64,000 nucleotides of DNA from assembly GCF_048594095.1 (NCBI RefSeq), contig NC_132797.1:27911501-27975500 (forward strand), given 5' to 3'. Positions 1 to 10,857 of the stretch are shown here, piece by piece. How positions within the stretch are numbered: the first letter of the stretch is position 1; the number at the start of each line of letters is the position of its first letter. Both the position numbers and the translations under genes were made by a program. The notes under the pieces are model-generated. The model saw nothing but the letters and a program-made list of their open reading frames with translations, was not told the origin of the DNA and did no database searches. The stretch is from Paramormyrops kingsleyae. Taxonomy: Eukaryota > Chordata > Actinopteri > Osteoglossiformes > Mormyridae.

Positions 1-421
1 CACATGAACACCTGAGACCAATCAGATGCTTAACAACCGTGTTTACATGGGATTGTCTAGAACCATTAAATAGCCCTGAACCCGCCAGGGTTCCATAAGA
101 TCTCATTATTCTCATTATGATTAGCGAACATGGAGCCAAATGTAAAGGTGCTGTAGTTTCACAGCTGTGGAAAGAATCTCCCCTTGGCAAGAAGCACCAA
201 TCCCGGCAGACTATGTTGCGATCCATAAGGAATCCCAAAAATTAAATTTCACCTCTAATGGTGACCTTCTCTAACCTGTAACCCAAGCAGTGAAGCCAGG
301 ACCATAGTGAGAGGGGGACTGAGGATTTAACCAAACAAGAAAGTGAAATAGAAATTAAATGAAAGAGCGTGGGGTCAAAGTCACACCTCGCCTGGGTGTT
401 GAGATACTATAGCACCCTGAA

Positions 422-1155
422 ATTAAAATGTTTCAATATTAATAACTTATAACACTGACAGAACCCAAGTATATGGACAGCAGTCAGTAAGGCTGATGGG
501 CAACAGGTGATAAGGTGGTTACAGACATGCTCATCTTACCTGAAGGCTTCTGGTACCACCTATACAAAATATCCTGCTGTTGGGCCCTTGAGTCGGGCTC
601 CCAACATGAATTTCTCCAGCCGTATAAATGGTTGAAAAAAAAATCAGAGGCCCTCCCAGAACAAAACTTAACCAAATGGAAAAATAAAAACAGCAGGGGA
701 ATGGGGGGGCAGATAAAAGGGAATGAAGAAAGGCTACTGGGTAATGGAGACCAACTTTGAGGGGGGGGGGAGGAAGGATGACAAAAGCTTCTGAATATGA
801 AGAATGAGATAGCAGCCGCTGTTTGAACGTGGTGAAAGCCACAATGTGTGCGTTTCGGACATATCACCTGAAGGATGACTCATTGGGGAAGCATTAGGTG
901 GTCACATGGGTCACTGCACCCCCGCAAGCCTGAGAAGCTAAAATGATTATTAGCACATTTGCTAAACAACCAGCGAGCATGATAGAAAGAGGATGTCTGT
1001 GTGTATTGTTGTGTAACAGAACTCATAAGACCTTCTACCATGTCCATTATGAAACTGATACCATCTGACTGTGAGCATGGTTTTAATAACAAAAAGAATG
1101 AAAGTGGCAATTTCCATACTAGCATTAAAATGTTTCAATATTAATAACTTATAAC
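422..1155. repeat. Exact 32-bp direct repeat pair flanking 670 bp
   Basis: Positions 422-453 and 1124-1155 are identical over 32 bases, beginning ATTAAAATGTTTC and ending AACTTATAAC; the sequence diverges immediately on both sides. The 670 bp between show no transposon ends that I recognise. The repeat is much longer than normal target-site duplications and far shorter than most LTRs, so its origin is unknown. A small local duplication or a pair of unrecognised repeat fragments are the simplest explanations. Confidence 0.7.
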
Positions 1156-1524
1156 TTCCCATGCTTATGGGAAAAATGGAAGAATTTAAAAAATTTTTAT
1201 GACTATGTCTATCTGCCAGAGAAGCTGTCACTTCTCTGTTTATGAACACCAACAGTTTCTGTATTTAGATCAGGAATAGAAAGGTCTTCAGGGGTCATGT
1301 CTGTGGAGGTGAAGCAGTCCACAGTAAGGAGTCAGGTATGAAATATTCATTATATGATGTAACGTAGTACATAACGCTGGAGATACAGTGGAGGAGTCTA
1401 CGATCCTGGCTGTTCGCTGCAGGCTGTGATTTGACTATGGCTCATCCAAGGCAATGACCACTGTGATCAGTTGTACGTACTGTAGATGTCACAGACCAAA
1501 CAACTAGCGTGGTCATCCGCTGGA

Positions 1525-1675
1525 GCGGGGGTGGGGAACCTGTTCCATGGAGGGCCGGTGCGGGTGCGGGTTTTTGGGAAGACCTCTGAATCAGCCAATA
1601 ATAAAACAGTGGTTCCCAACTCCAGTCCTGGGGACCCACTGTTAGTGGCTGATTGGGAGGCCATCCCAGACAGGC
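1525..1675. repeat. Short interspersed repeat, also at about 30529-30655
   Basis: The segment contains GAACCTGTTCCATGGAGGGC and, further on, AATCAGCCAATA and a CAACTCCAGTCCTGGGGACCC-type motif. The same three motifs occur in the same order near 30.5 kb inside dsp intron 1, so this is an interspersed repeat. It looks like a non-autonomous DNA element, but I cannot name the family. Confidence 0.5.
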
Positions 1676-3304
1676 CTGGTTACAATGTGAGCAACCTACC
1701 AGGATCAGCAATCACCCAAGAAGTCATCAGTTATTTACAACATGCCTTTGAGGTCAACTGAGTTTGAGGCTAATTTGTTTTCACATCAGGGACCATGTGA
1801 CCCTTTTGAGCATCACATTTTGTTCTGTGTTATCACTTGATAAATGCAATGGAAACCCCCACCCCAGCACGTCGGAGAGATGTGTGAATGACGCAAAGAC
1901 TGGATTTGACCAACTGAAGGCATGATCAGCTGCCATGTTTGTTTGTCGTGTGACTCACAAAGAAATATTATGAAAAGTAAACAGCCTTAATGCACGTGGA
2001 AGATAACAAGCTGCTGCCTCCAGACCCTGCAAACGAGGGCCTTTGGAGCCTACAGAGGCTTTTAGTCTCTAAAGTATCTCGGCTGATTTATGCCGCTATT
2101 TCTAACCTCACTCACAGAGGGGCCACAATAAACACCAAAATCTGCATAATATCAGGCAACTGTCCTCAAGTGCGTCAACCCCAATTCGAGCACCACTTAA
2201 ACTTTCCCAAAATCAACGACACACCATTCCCCCACAACGAGTCCATAAATGGCCCAAATCCATCGATGCGGTCTTACTGGCAGTGTCCAATTATGTGCAG
2301 TACAGAAGAATGCGTCCCAAAACGGATTAACATCTTCCCTCCCTCTTCCCTGCGATCTCCCCAGTTTAATGGATCACACATCCCGGATCTATAGCTCCCT
2401 CACGAGCTGGACAATTCTGCAAACCTTCCATGCCTACAATGCCCACTCCCCCCCCCCAACACACAAAGCCCCCTCTCCTCCACACCTGCCCTATCAGGAC
2501 CTGAGCATTTCTCCTTGGCAAGGCCCCCCTTCGTCACCACTGGCGCTCCTGTCAGGCAGTGGGGCAGGCAGGAAAAATAAAAGGCGAGGAGAAGAGAGCC
2601 TCAGGAATGGAGATAAACACAGGCTATTACAGTGAGAAAATAAGGTGGAAAACGTGAAGGTCTGGAAAGGGTGTTAGACAGTGCTGCTTACATGTCATTA
2701 CTGAGCCTCGTCTGGAGCTCAGCCTCCAGGTACAGAAAACCAGATGGCACCTCCCTTTCAGCAGCGTGTCTCTCCCTTCTCTCTGTCTACGCTTTCTTCC
2801 CCCCGAAGGTAGTTCTGGTAGCCCAATATGTAACACCAGCACTGTACCACCCAGCATCAGGCACCAACACACCCGGTCCGATTTTGTCTAAAAGCTGCTG
2901 GCTTGGGACTGAGGGAGAGTCACGGCAAAGAGTAAATTGTGAGAAAAAGCTTTTTTTTTCCCTGTGAGAGCGATTTAAATGTTTCCACTCTGAGCAATTT
3001 GACACAACACAGAGGACCCTTGGGGGGGGGGTAGAGGGGGTCCAAGAGAACTTGAGGGGGGGGGGGGTTGGTTGCAAACTCATATGCGGCCCCAAGGAAC
3101 GAAAGCAAGAAAGAGACATGCTGCCCCAGAGCAAACCCCACTGTGTAAATAAAAAATCTGAGTGCTTACCTTTAACACAGTTCTGAATGGCTTTTCAATC
3201 TGTAATCCACCTGGCAAATTAACATGGGACAAAAAAAAACCTGTCAGCAGAAAGCAAACTGCACACAAAGTTGGAACAGGGAGATCTAGGTCGTCTGTGC
3301 TAGG

Positions 3305-3370
3305 GACTACTCTCTCACTCTCCCACTCTCTCACTCTCCCACTCTCTCTCCCTCTATCTCTCTCTCCCTC
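3305..3370. repeat. CT-rich simple repeat
   Basis: A pyrimidine tract built mostly from CTCTCTCACTCTCCCA-like units. It lies about 150 bp from a GA tract of opposite composition (3514-3553), so the two could pair as an imperfect inverted repeat. Confidence 0.8.
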
Positions 3371-3513
3371 CTTCTCCCTACCTCTGAAAGAAACATGGAG
3401 TCACTCTCCCTGGACTAGAAAGTCATGTACTTTGCCCCCGGCTCCTAGCGGATGCTGTTGGTTGCATGGGAAGCAGCCGAGTGTAGAGAAGCCTGCTCTG
3501 TTCAGTGGAAGAG

Positions 3514-3518
3514 AGAGC

Positions 3519-3553
<35 letters not shown>
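3514..3553. repeat. (GA)n microsatellite
   Basis: A run of GA dinucleotides interrupted near its start (GAGCGAGACAGAGAGA) and nearly perfect afterwards. An open frame across it on the plus strand encodes only Arg-Glu repeats and is not credible as a gene. Confidence 0.85.
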
Positions 3554-3555
<2 letters not shown>

Positions 3556-3559
3556 GGCA

Positions 3560-3900
3560 GTTTTCCCTCCAGTCGGATTTGCCACTGCTGCTACTACTAC
3601 CGCCCTCCCCAGCCTCTTTTCCTGAAGCAGACAATCCTCCCACTGTGCGGCCGCCCAAGCTCGCCTGGGCCCCTCCCTCCCCCAGCCTCTCGTTACTGCT
3701 GGAGGTACGGGGGGGTGGGGGGCGTATGTCTATGAGTGCAGGAGGGGGGCGTGGATCAAGCAGACTGAAATAACAGGAAGGCAGGCCACTCCACACCGCA
3801 GGTTTATTCTGAGATTTTAAAATCTTCGCATCAACCTGCCCCCCTCCCCAACCCCTACACACCTCCCTCCACCCCCGCCCCCCCCAATCTCCCAATTCCC
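3560..3900. other. GC-rich block with a NotI site, possible promoter or first-exon region of an unseen gene
   Basis: This stretch is markedly more GC-rich than its AT-rich surroundings. It contains GCGGCCGC near 3648 and long C and G runs. No protein-coding exon can be supported on either strand. It may be a regulatory region of a neighbouring gene whose body lies outside the window, or just low-complexity DNA. This is inference from base composition alone. Confidence 0.2.
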
Positions 3901-4344
3901 CAGGCTGCAGCCTGTAACATAGAGCCAGCTTCTGGATCCTTCACTTTGTTTTTCACGAACAAGCCTGCTATTGTGAACGGAGTAGCATTCCTCACCGTTC
4001 CACAAAATACTTACACCCCTATGCATGTCACATCATTTAAAAAAAAAAAAAAAACCCCACATCAAAAACACCAGAAAGTGAAACCAAGCAGAATCACTTC
4101 CTGGTGTGCTAGCACCTCCCAGCAGACCATGCTAAGGAAATAACCGGGAAGTTTGAAGGTGCCTTTGTTCCCCAGCACAAACACCCCAGACCTTGTTCTT
4201 TTGAGGTTGTTTACACAGTAAGCGCTGCTGTCATCAAAAATGATTTCAGGTTACTCCTAGTTAGATCAATATTCACGCTGACTGCAACACGAAGCTGTTT
4301 CACTAAAGTGTTCCTCAAAAGATGATGAGGTAAATTTCAAAGCT

Positions 4345-4497
4345 TATATTTAACTAAAGTAACTGACACTTTTATCCAAGGCAACTTACAATAGAGGGAA
4401 GGACTGCAATATTTTTTAATGTGTGGTCCTTGGCATTTGAACCCATAATTTTTGCATTGCTAGCGCAATGCCCTACTGGTTGGGCTACAAGAGCTAA
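4345..4497 (-). mobile_element. tRNA-derived SINE, antisense copy
   Basis: Read on the minus strand it starts with a tRNA-like head: an A-box-like TAGCCCAACCAGTAGGG followed by a B-box-like GGGTTCAAATGCC. The tail holds GTAAGTTGCCTTGGATAAAA, a motif very common in teleost SINEs. The head is too diverged to fold as a functional tRNA. Confidence 0.6.
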
Positions 4498-4750
4498 AAT
4501 AATAGCCCCAATTGAACAAAGCAAGGACACCAAAAAACCCTGATTTCAAAGCAAACATTTAATGAAATAATGGTGTTGGACAGGGTCTGGTGTCCAGTAA
4601 CTATTCACAGTTTCATTTGATTTAAAATGAACAAGGTAGTATTGCTGGGTCAGACGTATTTTGTTGGGTAATGAAAAAGACGGAACAGGCAGAATAAGAC
4701 AAAATAGGCCTCTAAATTGCCCATGGAATATGATTGTGCTTCTGAATGTA

Positions 4751-4860
4751 TATATGAATGGAGCCAGGGGTATCCTAAGTTTGTGCCCTGTGCAGGGACA
4801 GGCTCCTAACCAGGATAAACGGTTAGAAGATGGATGGATAGATGGACAGACCAAATATTT
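4751..4860 (+). repeat. L2-like LINE or SINE tail fragment
   Basis: Contains CCTGTGCAGGGACAGGCTCC, then AACCAGGATAAACGGTTAGA and an ATGGATGGATAGATGG terminal microsatellite. This order is the usual 3' end of fish L2/Maui-like elements. No coding portion is present. Confidence 0.55.
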
Positions 4861-5007
4861 GGGGATAAATAAAAGCTATTTTTAAATCATAAAAATAAGC
4901 TCTCACCTCTTGATTGGAAAAGAATTAAAAATCTAACTCTATTTCTAAGCACTGGAAACAACTGGAGTGGAAAATGAACCAGTTTGATGCACATTAGATC
5001 GTATCAG

Positions 5008-5276
5008 TGTCACGCCCCGCTCCGTCCGCTCCCGATGTGTGCCACGCCCACCTCGTTACCTCGCGTGATTCCCTGATTGTTCTTACCTGTGATTCGTTAC
5101 CCTTAGCCTGTCTCTTGTATTTAGTCCGTGTCTAAGTCGGTGTACCCCAGATCTGTCATTGTAGTGTCATGCGTTGGTCCTGTTTCCTCGTCTGTCAGCC
5201 TACAATAAACCCCTTCTGTCCGCATTTACGGCTCCGATTGCCTGATTCCCGGCTCGCCTATTCCTGAAACGTGACA
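5008..5276 (+). mobile_element. Solo LTR, 269-bp family
   Basis: Starts TGTCACGCCCC and ends GAAACGTGACA, giving the TG...CA ends of an LTR, with an AATAAA signal (TACAATAAACCCC) towards its 3' end. It has the same 269-bp length and layout as the solo LTR at 42407-42675, and resembles the LTR segments inside the elements at 14716-15573 and 50088-51003. The flanks (ATCAG before, ATCTA after) are only a partial target-duplication match, so it is probably old. Confidence 0.65.
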
Positions 5277-7035
5277 ATCTAATCTGCCATGGTGCATTTA
5301 CCTGAACAAGCTTTATATTTTCTTGTTTTAATTCAGATTTAGCTATGCTGGAAAACAATCAAAAACCCTATTTTTTTTAAATGGCTTTAATTGTTTGAAT
5401 TTAGTCATTTGGCAATAAGTTTTGGTAAATTACTTTGTGCTGTTATTGCAGCATAAGAAAACATGAAAAGAAAAACAATTTTCAAACAAAGCTTAACTTG
5501 CATGGAATCTTAAGGGAAACATACAGTAAAATGAATACTAATTCAACAGTCCATTATGAATATTTGAATGTGACAGCCAAAATATGAATTTTTATGCAAA
5601 GTCATTAATTAGGAATCTTGTTTGCGCCTGGAAAAGTGTCCAAGGTTAATTTGCCCATTTTCTTTCCAGCGGGTTAATTTGTAAACAGCTGGATCGTGGT
5701 AGAATTTGAGTGCTTATGTCTTAATGTTTCAGACTTTATTTTGACATAAAAAAAAATGTATTTGAAGGTCCAAGCAATAACATTACTATTGGAATAGTAC
5801 TAGAAACAATATAAGCGTTGCATATGACAATAGTGCACTGAAGTCGCGTAGTAATAATGTATTATGTAATGTGTTGGATAACTAGACCTATATGTACATG
5901 TTTAATATGTAAATGTGTATTACATGTGTGCAATGCTGAAATATCAAAGCCCATTTGAGAATAACATACTGGCTATTACTCAATATATGGTGTACTTCAT
6001 GTTTTGGGGAAACAAAAACCCGTATTAAACCTTCATTTCAAAGTGACAAGTTCGGCATCTCGCAAGAAGCACAGCGACACATATCGATACGTACGCCGTC
6101 ATCGACTGCAGAGCGGCAGCTGCAGTTATTGCTGCCACCTACTGATGAATCGAGCTATAGCCTTCTTTTCCCTCTTTAAGGGTTAAGCTGAAGAAACAGG
6201 AAAATACTTAAGATGTACGATATGAAGCAGGGCATTAATTTAAATGAAGGCTCAGAGTGGTGGAAGGTGGATAGATAGTATGAGTGATTTCGTTAGATGT
6301 TTTTACAAAATTTGTCAAAAAATTCTTCCATGACTAAGAAATCAATTCATTACGTAAAATTTTACTGAATTATTATTGAGTTTTGATCTTTTCAGTTAAT
6401 TCTGGTTTAACTCTTGCTAGGTTGTTTGGTTGATAGATTTACAGTCACTGTAATACAGACTTGCATACTTTATTGCAGAGTAAAATAATGTGAAAAGAGA
6501 ACAGGCCTATTAATTTTTTTTGTTCTGTGAATTTGTCAGGTGAACTAGATGACCATTCGTTTAGAGATTGTTTGCTAATTTCCTCTGAAGACTCCGCCAG
6601 ACCTTCAGCAATTAGGATTTTAACTATATAATTAAGGCTTGACGTCTGTGAGCAAGCATTAAACACTCGCAATAAACTGTCTACCTGCACCTTTTTTTTT
6701 TTACAGGGGCATCCGATTTGTCTTGTGTATAGACAAAAACACACATGAAAGACAAACACAATGGTAAAATGACAGAAGCACTGTGGGTTTAATGCAAATA
6801 ATGAATGATAATGAATGATACAAAATGCAAGAACTTTTAGTGCATACAAAAGTGAAAATTCTCCACTGTAATCAAAAGAAACTGCAGACATGCAGTACAA
6901 TTCCCTTAAATACCCTCTTCCTTTGTAAGGGATTAAGCACTCAAAGCAATATAGAGTATTCTACTGTCCCAAGCATAAGCATCTTAAGTTGCATTATAAG
7001 CAGAAGATTATTATTTTTATCAGTAGTAGTAAATA
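5277..7035. other. AT-rich intergenic sequence downstream of dsp
   Basis: No gene or well-defined mobile element is visible on either strand. The region may include the end of the dsp 3' untranslated region, since a candidate polyadenylation signal for the minus strand lies at 6469-6474. Confidence 0.4.
6469..6474 (-). terminator. Candidate dsp polyadenylation signal (AATAAA on minus strand)
   Basis: TTTATT on the plus strand reads AATAAA on the minus strand. It would give dsp a 3' untranslated region of about 1.27 kb that spans the whole Tigger-like MITE. I found no canonical AATAAA closer to the stop codon, but weaker variants such as AATATA are present. Low confidence without transcript data. 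Confidence 0.25.
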
Positions 7036-7594
7036 CAGGTATCCGTCGCATAACAGCCGATGTTCTTAGCAAATAATATAATATAAAAATAGAGGCACCT
7101 GAAAGCAGATGGACATTAAAGTTTGTCACTTAGTGTAACAGGTGCAGAAGCTGTATTTTGACCCACTGTCCCTATATAACTGGTAATACAGCATAAATAC
7201 AGTAATGTATATGTGATGGATGACTATAACAAGCAGGTATGATAGATATAGTACCTCTATTGTACTATTTCACTACATAAAAAAAACTTACTGTACTGTA
7301 CAATAATATTTTGCTGCAGCTTCAGGCACCATCTACTATCTCAGCTCCCATTGTTTGCCACCGTGTCATTCTTTTGATTTTTATAGTTCAATTCGTGTCT
7401 TATTTTTAAGTGAAATTCAAGTGCAATGTCTTTTTTATAATAATGTATTGTGATTTTATATTCACATTATTATTTTTTGTATTATATGTACATTTCAGTA
7501 CTGTACTAAATGTCTTGCTTCTCTAACTATCACGATACGCCCAAATTGACTTGCATCTGGTGGTGAGATGTGGTTGCAAGCTGAGGGATACCTG
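7036..7594. mobile_element. Tigger/pogo-like MITE just downstream of dsp
   Basis: The ends are inverted: CAGGTATCC at the left and GGATACCTG at the right, each directly flanked by TA, the target site of Tc1/mariner/pogo elements. The interior is AT-rich and non-coding. It begins about 147 bp beyond the dsp stop codon, so it probably lies within or beside the 3' untranslated region. Confidence 0.6.
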
Positions 7595-7740
7595 TATTTC
7601 TTATCCACACACGAACCTACATCCTTTTCCCTATTTACCTCCCATTGCCCTGTTTAGTGTGTTAATGCTATTTTCCTAAAAGTAAAATTATACTGTATTA
7701 CTTGTGTTAACCTCAAATTTATATTGCATGCTATTATGTA

Positions 7741-10700
7741 TTAAAATAGAGTGTTGGAGCTGCAGGTGTAACTGCTGCTGAACACTGAGATGTGGTCCAT
7801 ACTGCCCCTACTGGAACAATCCCAAGACTGTGAAAGGGAGCCACTTTGTGATCCAGGAGCAGTGGACATATTGTAGGAGCTGCTGATCCCATTGCTGGAC
7901 ATGGAAGAAGCCTGGAGCATCATCACTCCACTGTTCTCCTCCACAAGACTGTTGTCCAAGGCTTCTTTGTAGGAAATCTTCAGCTTAGACTTAGGGCATG
8001 TCAGGTCCTTTGTGTGCTGCTTGATGTCTCGAAGCCTCTGTGCCTCTCTTGCATCCACCCAACCTTTCTGGATGGCATTTTCCAGACTTATCCTCTGACT
8101 GAGCTGAGGGTCCACCAATCCACCAGTGACATACTGGTACTCAATGAACCTCTGCCCTGCATCATAGGGCAGCCACATCTCTTTCATTGCCTCTGCTACT
8201 GACATCATTCTTTGGGTCTTCACATCCTCAAACCCAGCATAAGCTTTTTGAGCTGGATTCAACCTAGCAGCCATGTCTTCATTGATAAAGCCTTGGTAGA
8301 CTGCATCTCGCAGTGAAAATCTTCTCCCAGTTGTGGGATTGATGATGCCTCCTGTACAGGCTTGAGCCTCCAGCAGACACTGAGCAGTGACTGAGTCAAT
8401 TATTCCACGTTGCTGTGCGTCACTGATGCTCAACTTTTCAAGTGTTGCAGAATCAAATATGGCTCCAATAGGAGATTGCTCAGTCATACCATCAGCAGAC
8501 TTAGAAAGTGCCATAGAGAGACTTGAAACATGTTTAGATGTAGTTGATGAAAATATCTGTGATTGGGTACTCCTTGTAATTCCCTCTGGAATACTACTAA
8601 TGGAATCTGAAAACAGCCCAGAACCTGCCTTTCTAGTTAGCATATCAGCAAACTCTTTCAGTGTCAGTTTCCTAGATCGATATTTGTCTACAGTAGCCTG
8701 GTCAAGGATTCCCTTGCTAAGACAATCCTGAATGTCATACCGCACACCTGTTTTTTTGTCAGTGATAATGAGTCGAGAAGAACCATCAGGTCCTGAGAAG
8801 GTCGTCTCCTCCCACTCACATTCCTGGCTCGACAACTCAAGATAGGTTTCATAGTCAATCACATGCTTCTCATAAGCTTCACGCACAGTCATTTCAACCT
8901 TCGTGTCAGGGTCAACAATCATCACCCGGCGCTTGCGAAGTTGCTGAGTACCCTTCCATTCCTTCAGCGGAAGCAGGAGAAGCTCTGTTTTTGTGTCAGG
9001 GATGCACCTCTGCTTTAGCTGCTGGTAGGTCAGATTTTCTTCAGTGCTTGGATCGAAGAAGCCCCTTGTCTTGTCACTCTCTCTGGAAAGGATATCATTC
9101 GTCGCTCTGTCCAAATATCCCTGCCTGTACGCAACATCCACATCAATGCGATGACTATAGGTGGGATCTATTATGCCACCACTTGCAATCTGAGCTTGCA
9201 GCAACCTGATTCCATGACCTTTCTGTATAAGGCCCTTCTCAATAGCTTGGAACAGGGAGATTGTTTCATCTGTACGAGGATTTTTGTATCCTGTGACGGC
9301 TCTCTCTGCAGAAAGGAGGTTGTCCTTGAACTCTATGCCAACCAGACCTTTTTGCAATGCCTCCTCTACAGTCAGGTACAGATTATTAACAGGATCAATC
9401 AAAAAGCCAGAGGCAGCCTGAGCCTCCAGAAGCTCCAAAGTGGTGCCAGACTTGAGGAGGCCTTCCTTCATGGCCTGATAGAATGACAAGGGCCTTTGAT
9501 TGGCATTGTCATAAATCCCTGCAATGCAGCTGGAGCCACGCAGGTATGACCTGAGTCTGTGCATGACATCCTCCTTTGTTATTTTACCTTGCTTCAGTCC
9601 ATCCACATCAGATGTTGTAAGCAGGTTAGCATTAACAAGCTGAAGAATTGGAACCTGTTTCCGTAGACCTGGCACTTCTAGGGGTTTATCTATATCGCTA
9701 AGGAGGAGGAGGCCAGTGCCAACTTCAGGTTTACTTTTCATCTTTAGATCAACGTAGCACCGTTTCTGCTGGTTAGCCGGATCAATATAGCATTCTGGCC
9801 TCATATTCAAAGCCCTGTAAAGATCATCATCTATTAAGCCACGGTCCAGAGCGACATCCTTTGGTAAAAACACGCTCAGGACTGGGTCTAGGATGCCGCC
9901 CACGGCTTCTTGTGCTTGCAAAAGACGGAGTGTAGATTCTCTGTCAATTTGCCCCTTCCTCATAGCTTGTCCCACAGACAGCAACTTGCCAGTAAGAGGG
10001 TCCTTGAAGCCAGTGCTGGCAGCTTCAGCTGTAATCAATTTGTCCCTGTCTTTTGCATCCACAAGGCCCTTAGCATAAGCCATATCAACAGTCATCTTCT
10101 CATTTTGTTTAGGATCAATGATGTAGCCTGTGGCAGCTTGAGCTTCAAGGAGCATGGTGGCACTTTGTGGTGTAAGAAGGTTTTTATTCTTAGCCTCTGT
10201 GATTGACATTTTGCCTTGGGGACCTCCAGTGATCCCTGCAATGATTCCAGTGCCTTTCAAGTTGACCTGGATATCAACAGCCACATCTTGGACAGTCTTC
10301 TTGCCATTCATCAGCTGGTTAAGTGTGGCATTGTCGATTACTCCACAGTCACAGAGTTGGTAGGCTGTAACTTTTTTACGAACGCCATCAAAAACAAGCA
10401 TGGAGGGGTCTACAGTCTTCTCTTGCTTAAGCCTCCAAAGTTCCTTTTCCAGGGTTTCCTTTGTTACTTCTTTCTCTGTGGAACTTAGCCTGAGCTTGTA
10501 CCTTTCATCCAGAGCCTTTAGTTCAGACATAAGCCTTTCATTCTCAGTTTTCAGGGAATTCCTCTCTCTTTCAATGCTATCTTTCACAGCATTACACTTT
10601 CTGACTTGATCATCCTTCATCTCATACTGGGTTTTCCAGTAATTAAAATCTTTGCTGATATGAGATTTCTCATCAAGGAGACGTTGCTTCTCTCTCTGTT

Positions 10701-10857
10701 CAGATTCTAGTGTGGCTTTCATGCGGTTCATCTCATCATCATATCTCTGCACTTTGCTTTTATCCTGTTCCAGCATTTTTATCTTGGCAACCAGGTTTTC
10801 TTTTTCTCTTAGCAAGTCATTGTACTGAGTCTGGGAGTCATGCAAAATTTGTGACGT
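7741..10857 (-). CDS. dsp: dsp exon 24: end of rod, plakin-repeat domains A, B, C and tail
   Basis: Encodes residues 1371-2408 and the TAA stop (7743-7741). The acceptor follows a T-rich tract (TTTTTGTTTTCAG). The first 130 or so residues continue the coiled coil. Then come linker and plakin repeats with recurrent LLEAQAATG..IDP-type motifs that bind intermediate filaments, a QECEWEE segment before domain C, and a tail carrying YNMSTAPGSQSGS. In mammals the tail holds a run of Gly-Ser-Arg repeats that is phosphorylated and methylated to control keratin binding. Here only GSQSGS and SSRGS remain. One very large last exon holding all plakin repeats is the usual gene structure. Confidence 0.97.
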   Translation of the reverse strand, partial: TSQILHDSQTQYNDLLREKENLVAKIKMLEQDKSKVQRYDDEMNRMKATLESEQREKQRLLDEKSHISKDFNYWKTQYEMKDDQVRKCNAVKDSIERERNSLKTENERLMSELKALDERYKLRLSSTEKEVTKETLEKELWRLKQEKTVDPSMLVFDGVRKKVTAYQLCDCGVIDNATLNQLMNGKKTVQDVAVDIQVNLKGTGIIAGITGGPQGKMSITEAKNKNLLTPQSATMLLEAQAATGYIIDPKQNEKMTVDMAYAKGLVDAKDRDKLITAEAASTGFKDPLTGKLLSVGQAMRKGQIDRESTLRLLQAQEAVGGILDPVLSVFLPKDVALDRGLIDDDLYRALNMRPECYIDPANQQKRCYVDLKMKSKPEVGTGLLLLSDIDKPLEVPGLRKQVPILQLVNANLLTTSDVDGLKQGKITKEDVMHRLRSYLRGSSCIAGIYDNANQRPLSFYQAMKEGLLKSGTTLELLEAQAASGFLIDPVNNLYLTVEEALQKGLVGIEFKDNLLSAERAVTGYKNPRTDETISLFQAIEKGLIQKGHGIRLLQAQIASGGIIDPTYSHRIDVDVAYRQGYLDRATNDILSRESDKTRGFFDPSTEENLTYQQLKQRCIPDTKTELLLLPLKEWKGTQQLRKRRVMIVDPDTKVEMTVREAYEKHVIDYETYLELSSQECEWEETTFSGPDGSSRLIITDKKTGVRYDIQDCLSKGILDQATVDKYRSRKLTLKEFADMLTRKAGSGLFSDSISSIPEGITRSTQSQIFSSTTSKHVSSLSMALSKSADGMTEQSPIGAIFDSATLEKLSISDAQQRGIIDSVTAQCLLEAQACTGGIINPTTGRRFSLRDAVYQGFINEDMAARLNPAQKAYAGFEDVKTQRMMSVAEAMKEMWLPYDAGQRFIEYQYVTGGLVDPQLSQRISLENAIQKGWVDAREAQRLRDIKQHTKDLTCPKSKLKISYKEALDNSLVEENSGVMMLQASSMSSNGISSSYNMSTAPGSQSGSLSQSWDCSSRGSMDHISVFSSSYTCSSNTLF

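Larger units (their letters stand above)
1..3090. other. Intergenic left flank without a recognisable gene
   Basis: I see no coding exon here. The open frames are short, lack recognisable domains and have no convincing splice sites. The stretch holds the 32-bp direct repeat pair (422-453 and 1124-1155) and one interspersed repeat (1525-1675), listed separately. Poly-G and poly-C runs (757-771, 3023-3070) are the only other low-complexity features I noticed. Confidence 0.5.

Noticed and set aside
1990..2635. Two overlapping plus-strand frames of about 130 codons as a possible gene
   Set aside because: There is no recognisable domain, the composition looks non-coding, and no splice or poly(A) context fits.
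3162..3773. A 203-codon plus-strand frame and a 164-codon minus-strand frame near 3.4-3.9 kb
   Set aside because: Both run through the CT and GA tracts and poly-G/C runs, and give low-complexity Ser-Leu or Arg-Glu peptides with no domain.
6445..6900. A 151-codon minus-strand frame downstream of dsp
   Set aside because: It is rich in Cys, Phe and Leu from AT-rich sequence, has no domain, and overlaps the probable dsp 3' untranslated region.
8387..10609. Plus-strand frames of 60-114 codons inside dsp exon 24
   Set aside because: These are antisense shadows of the highly constrained plakin-repeat coding sequence.
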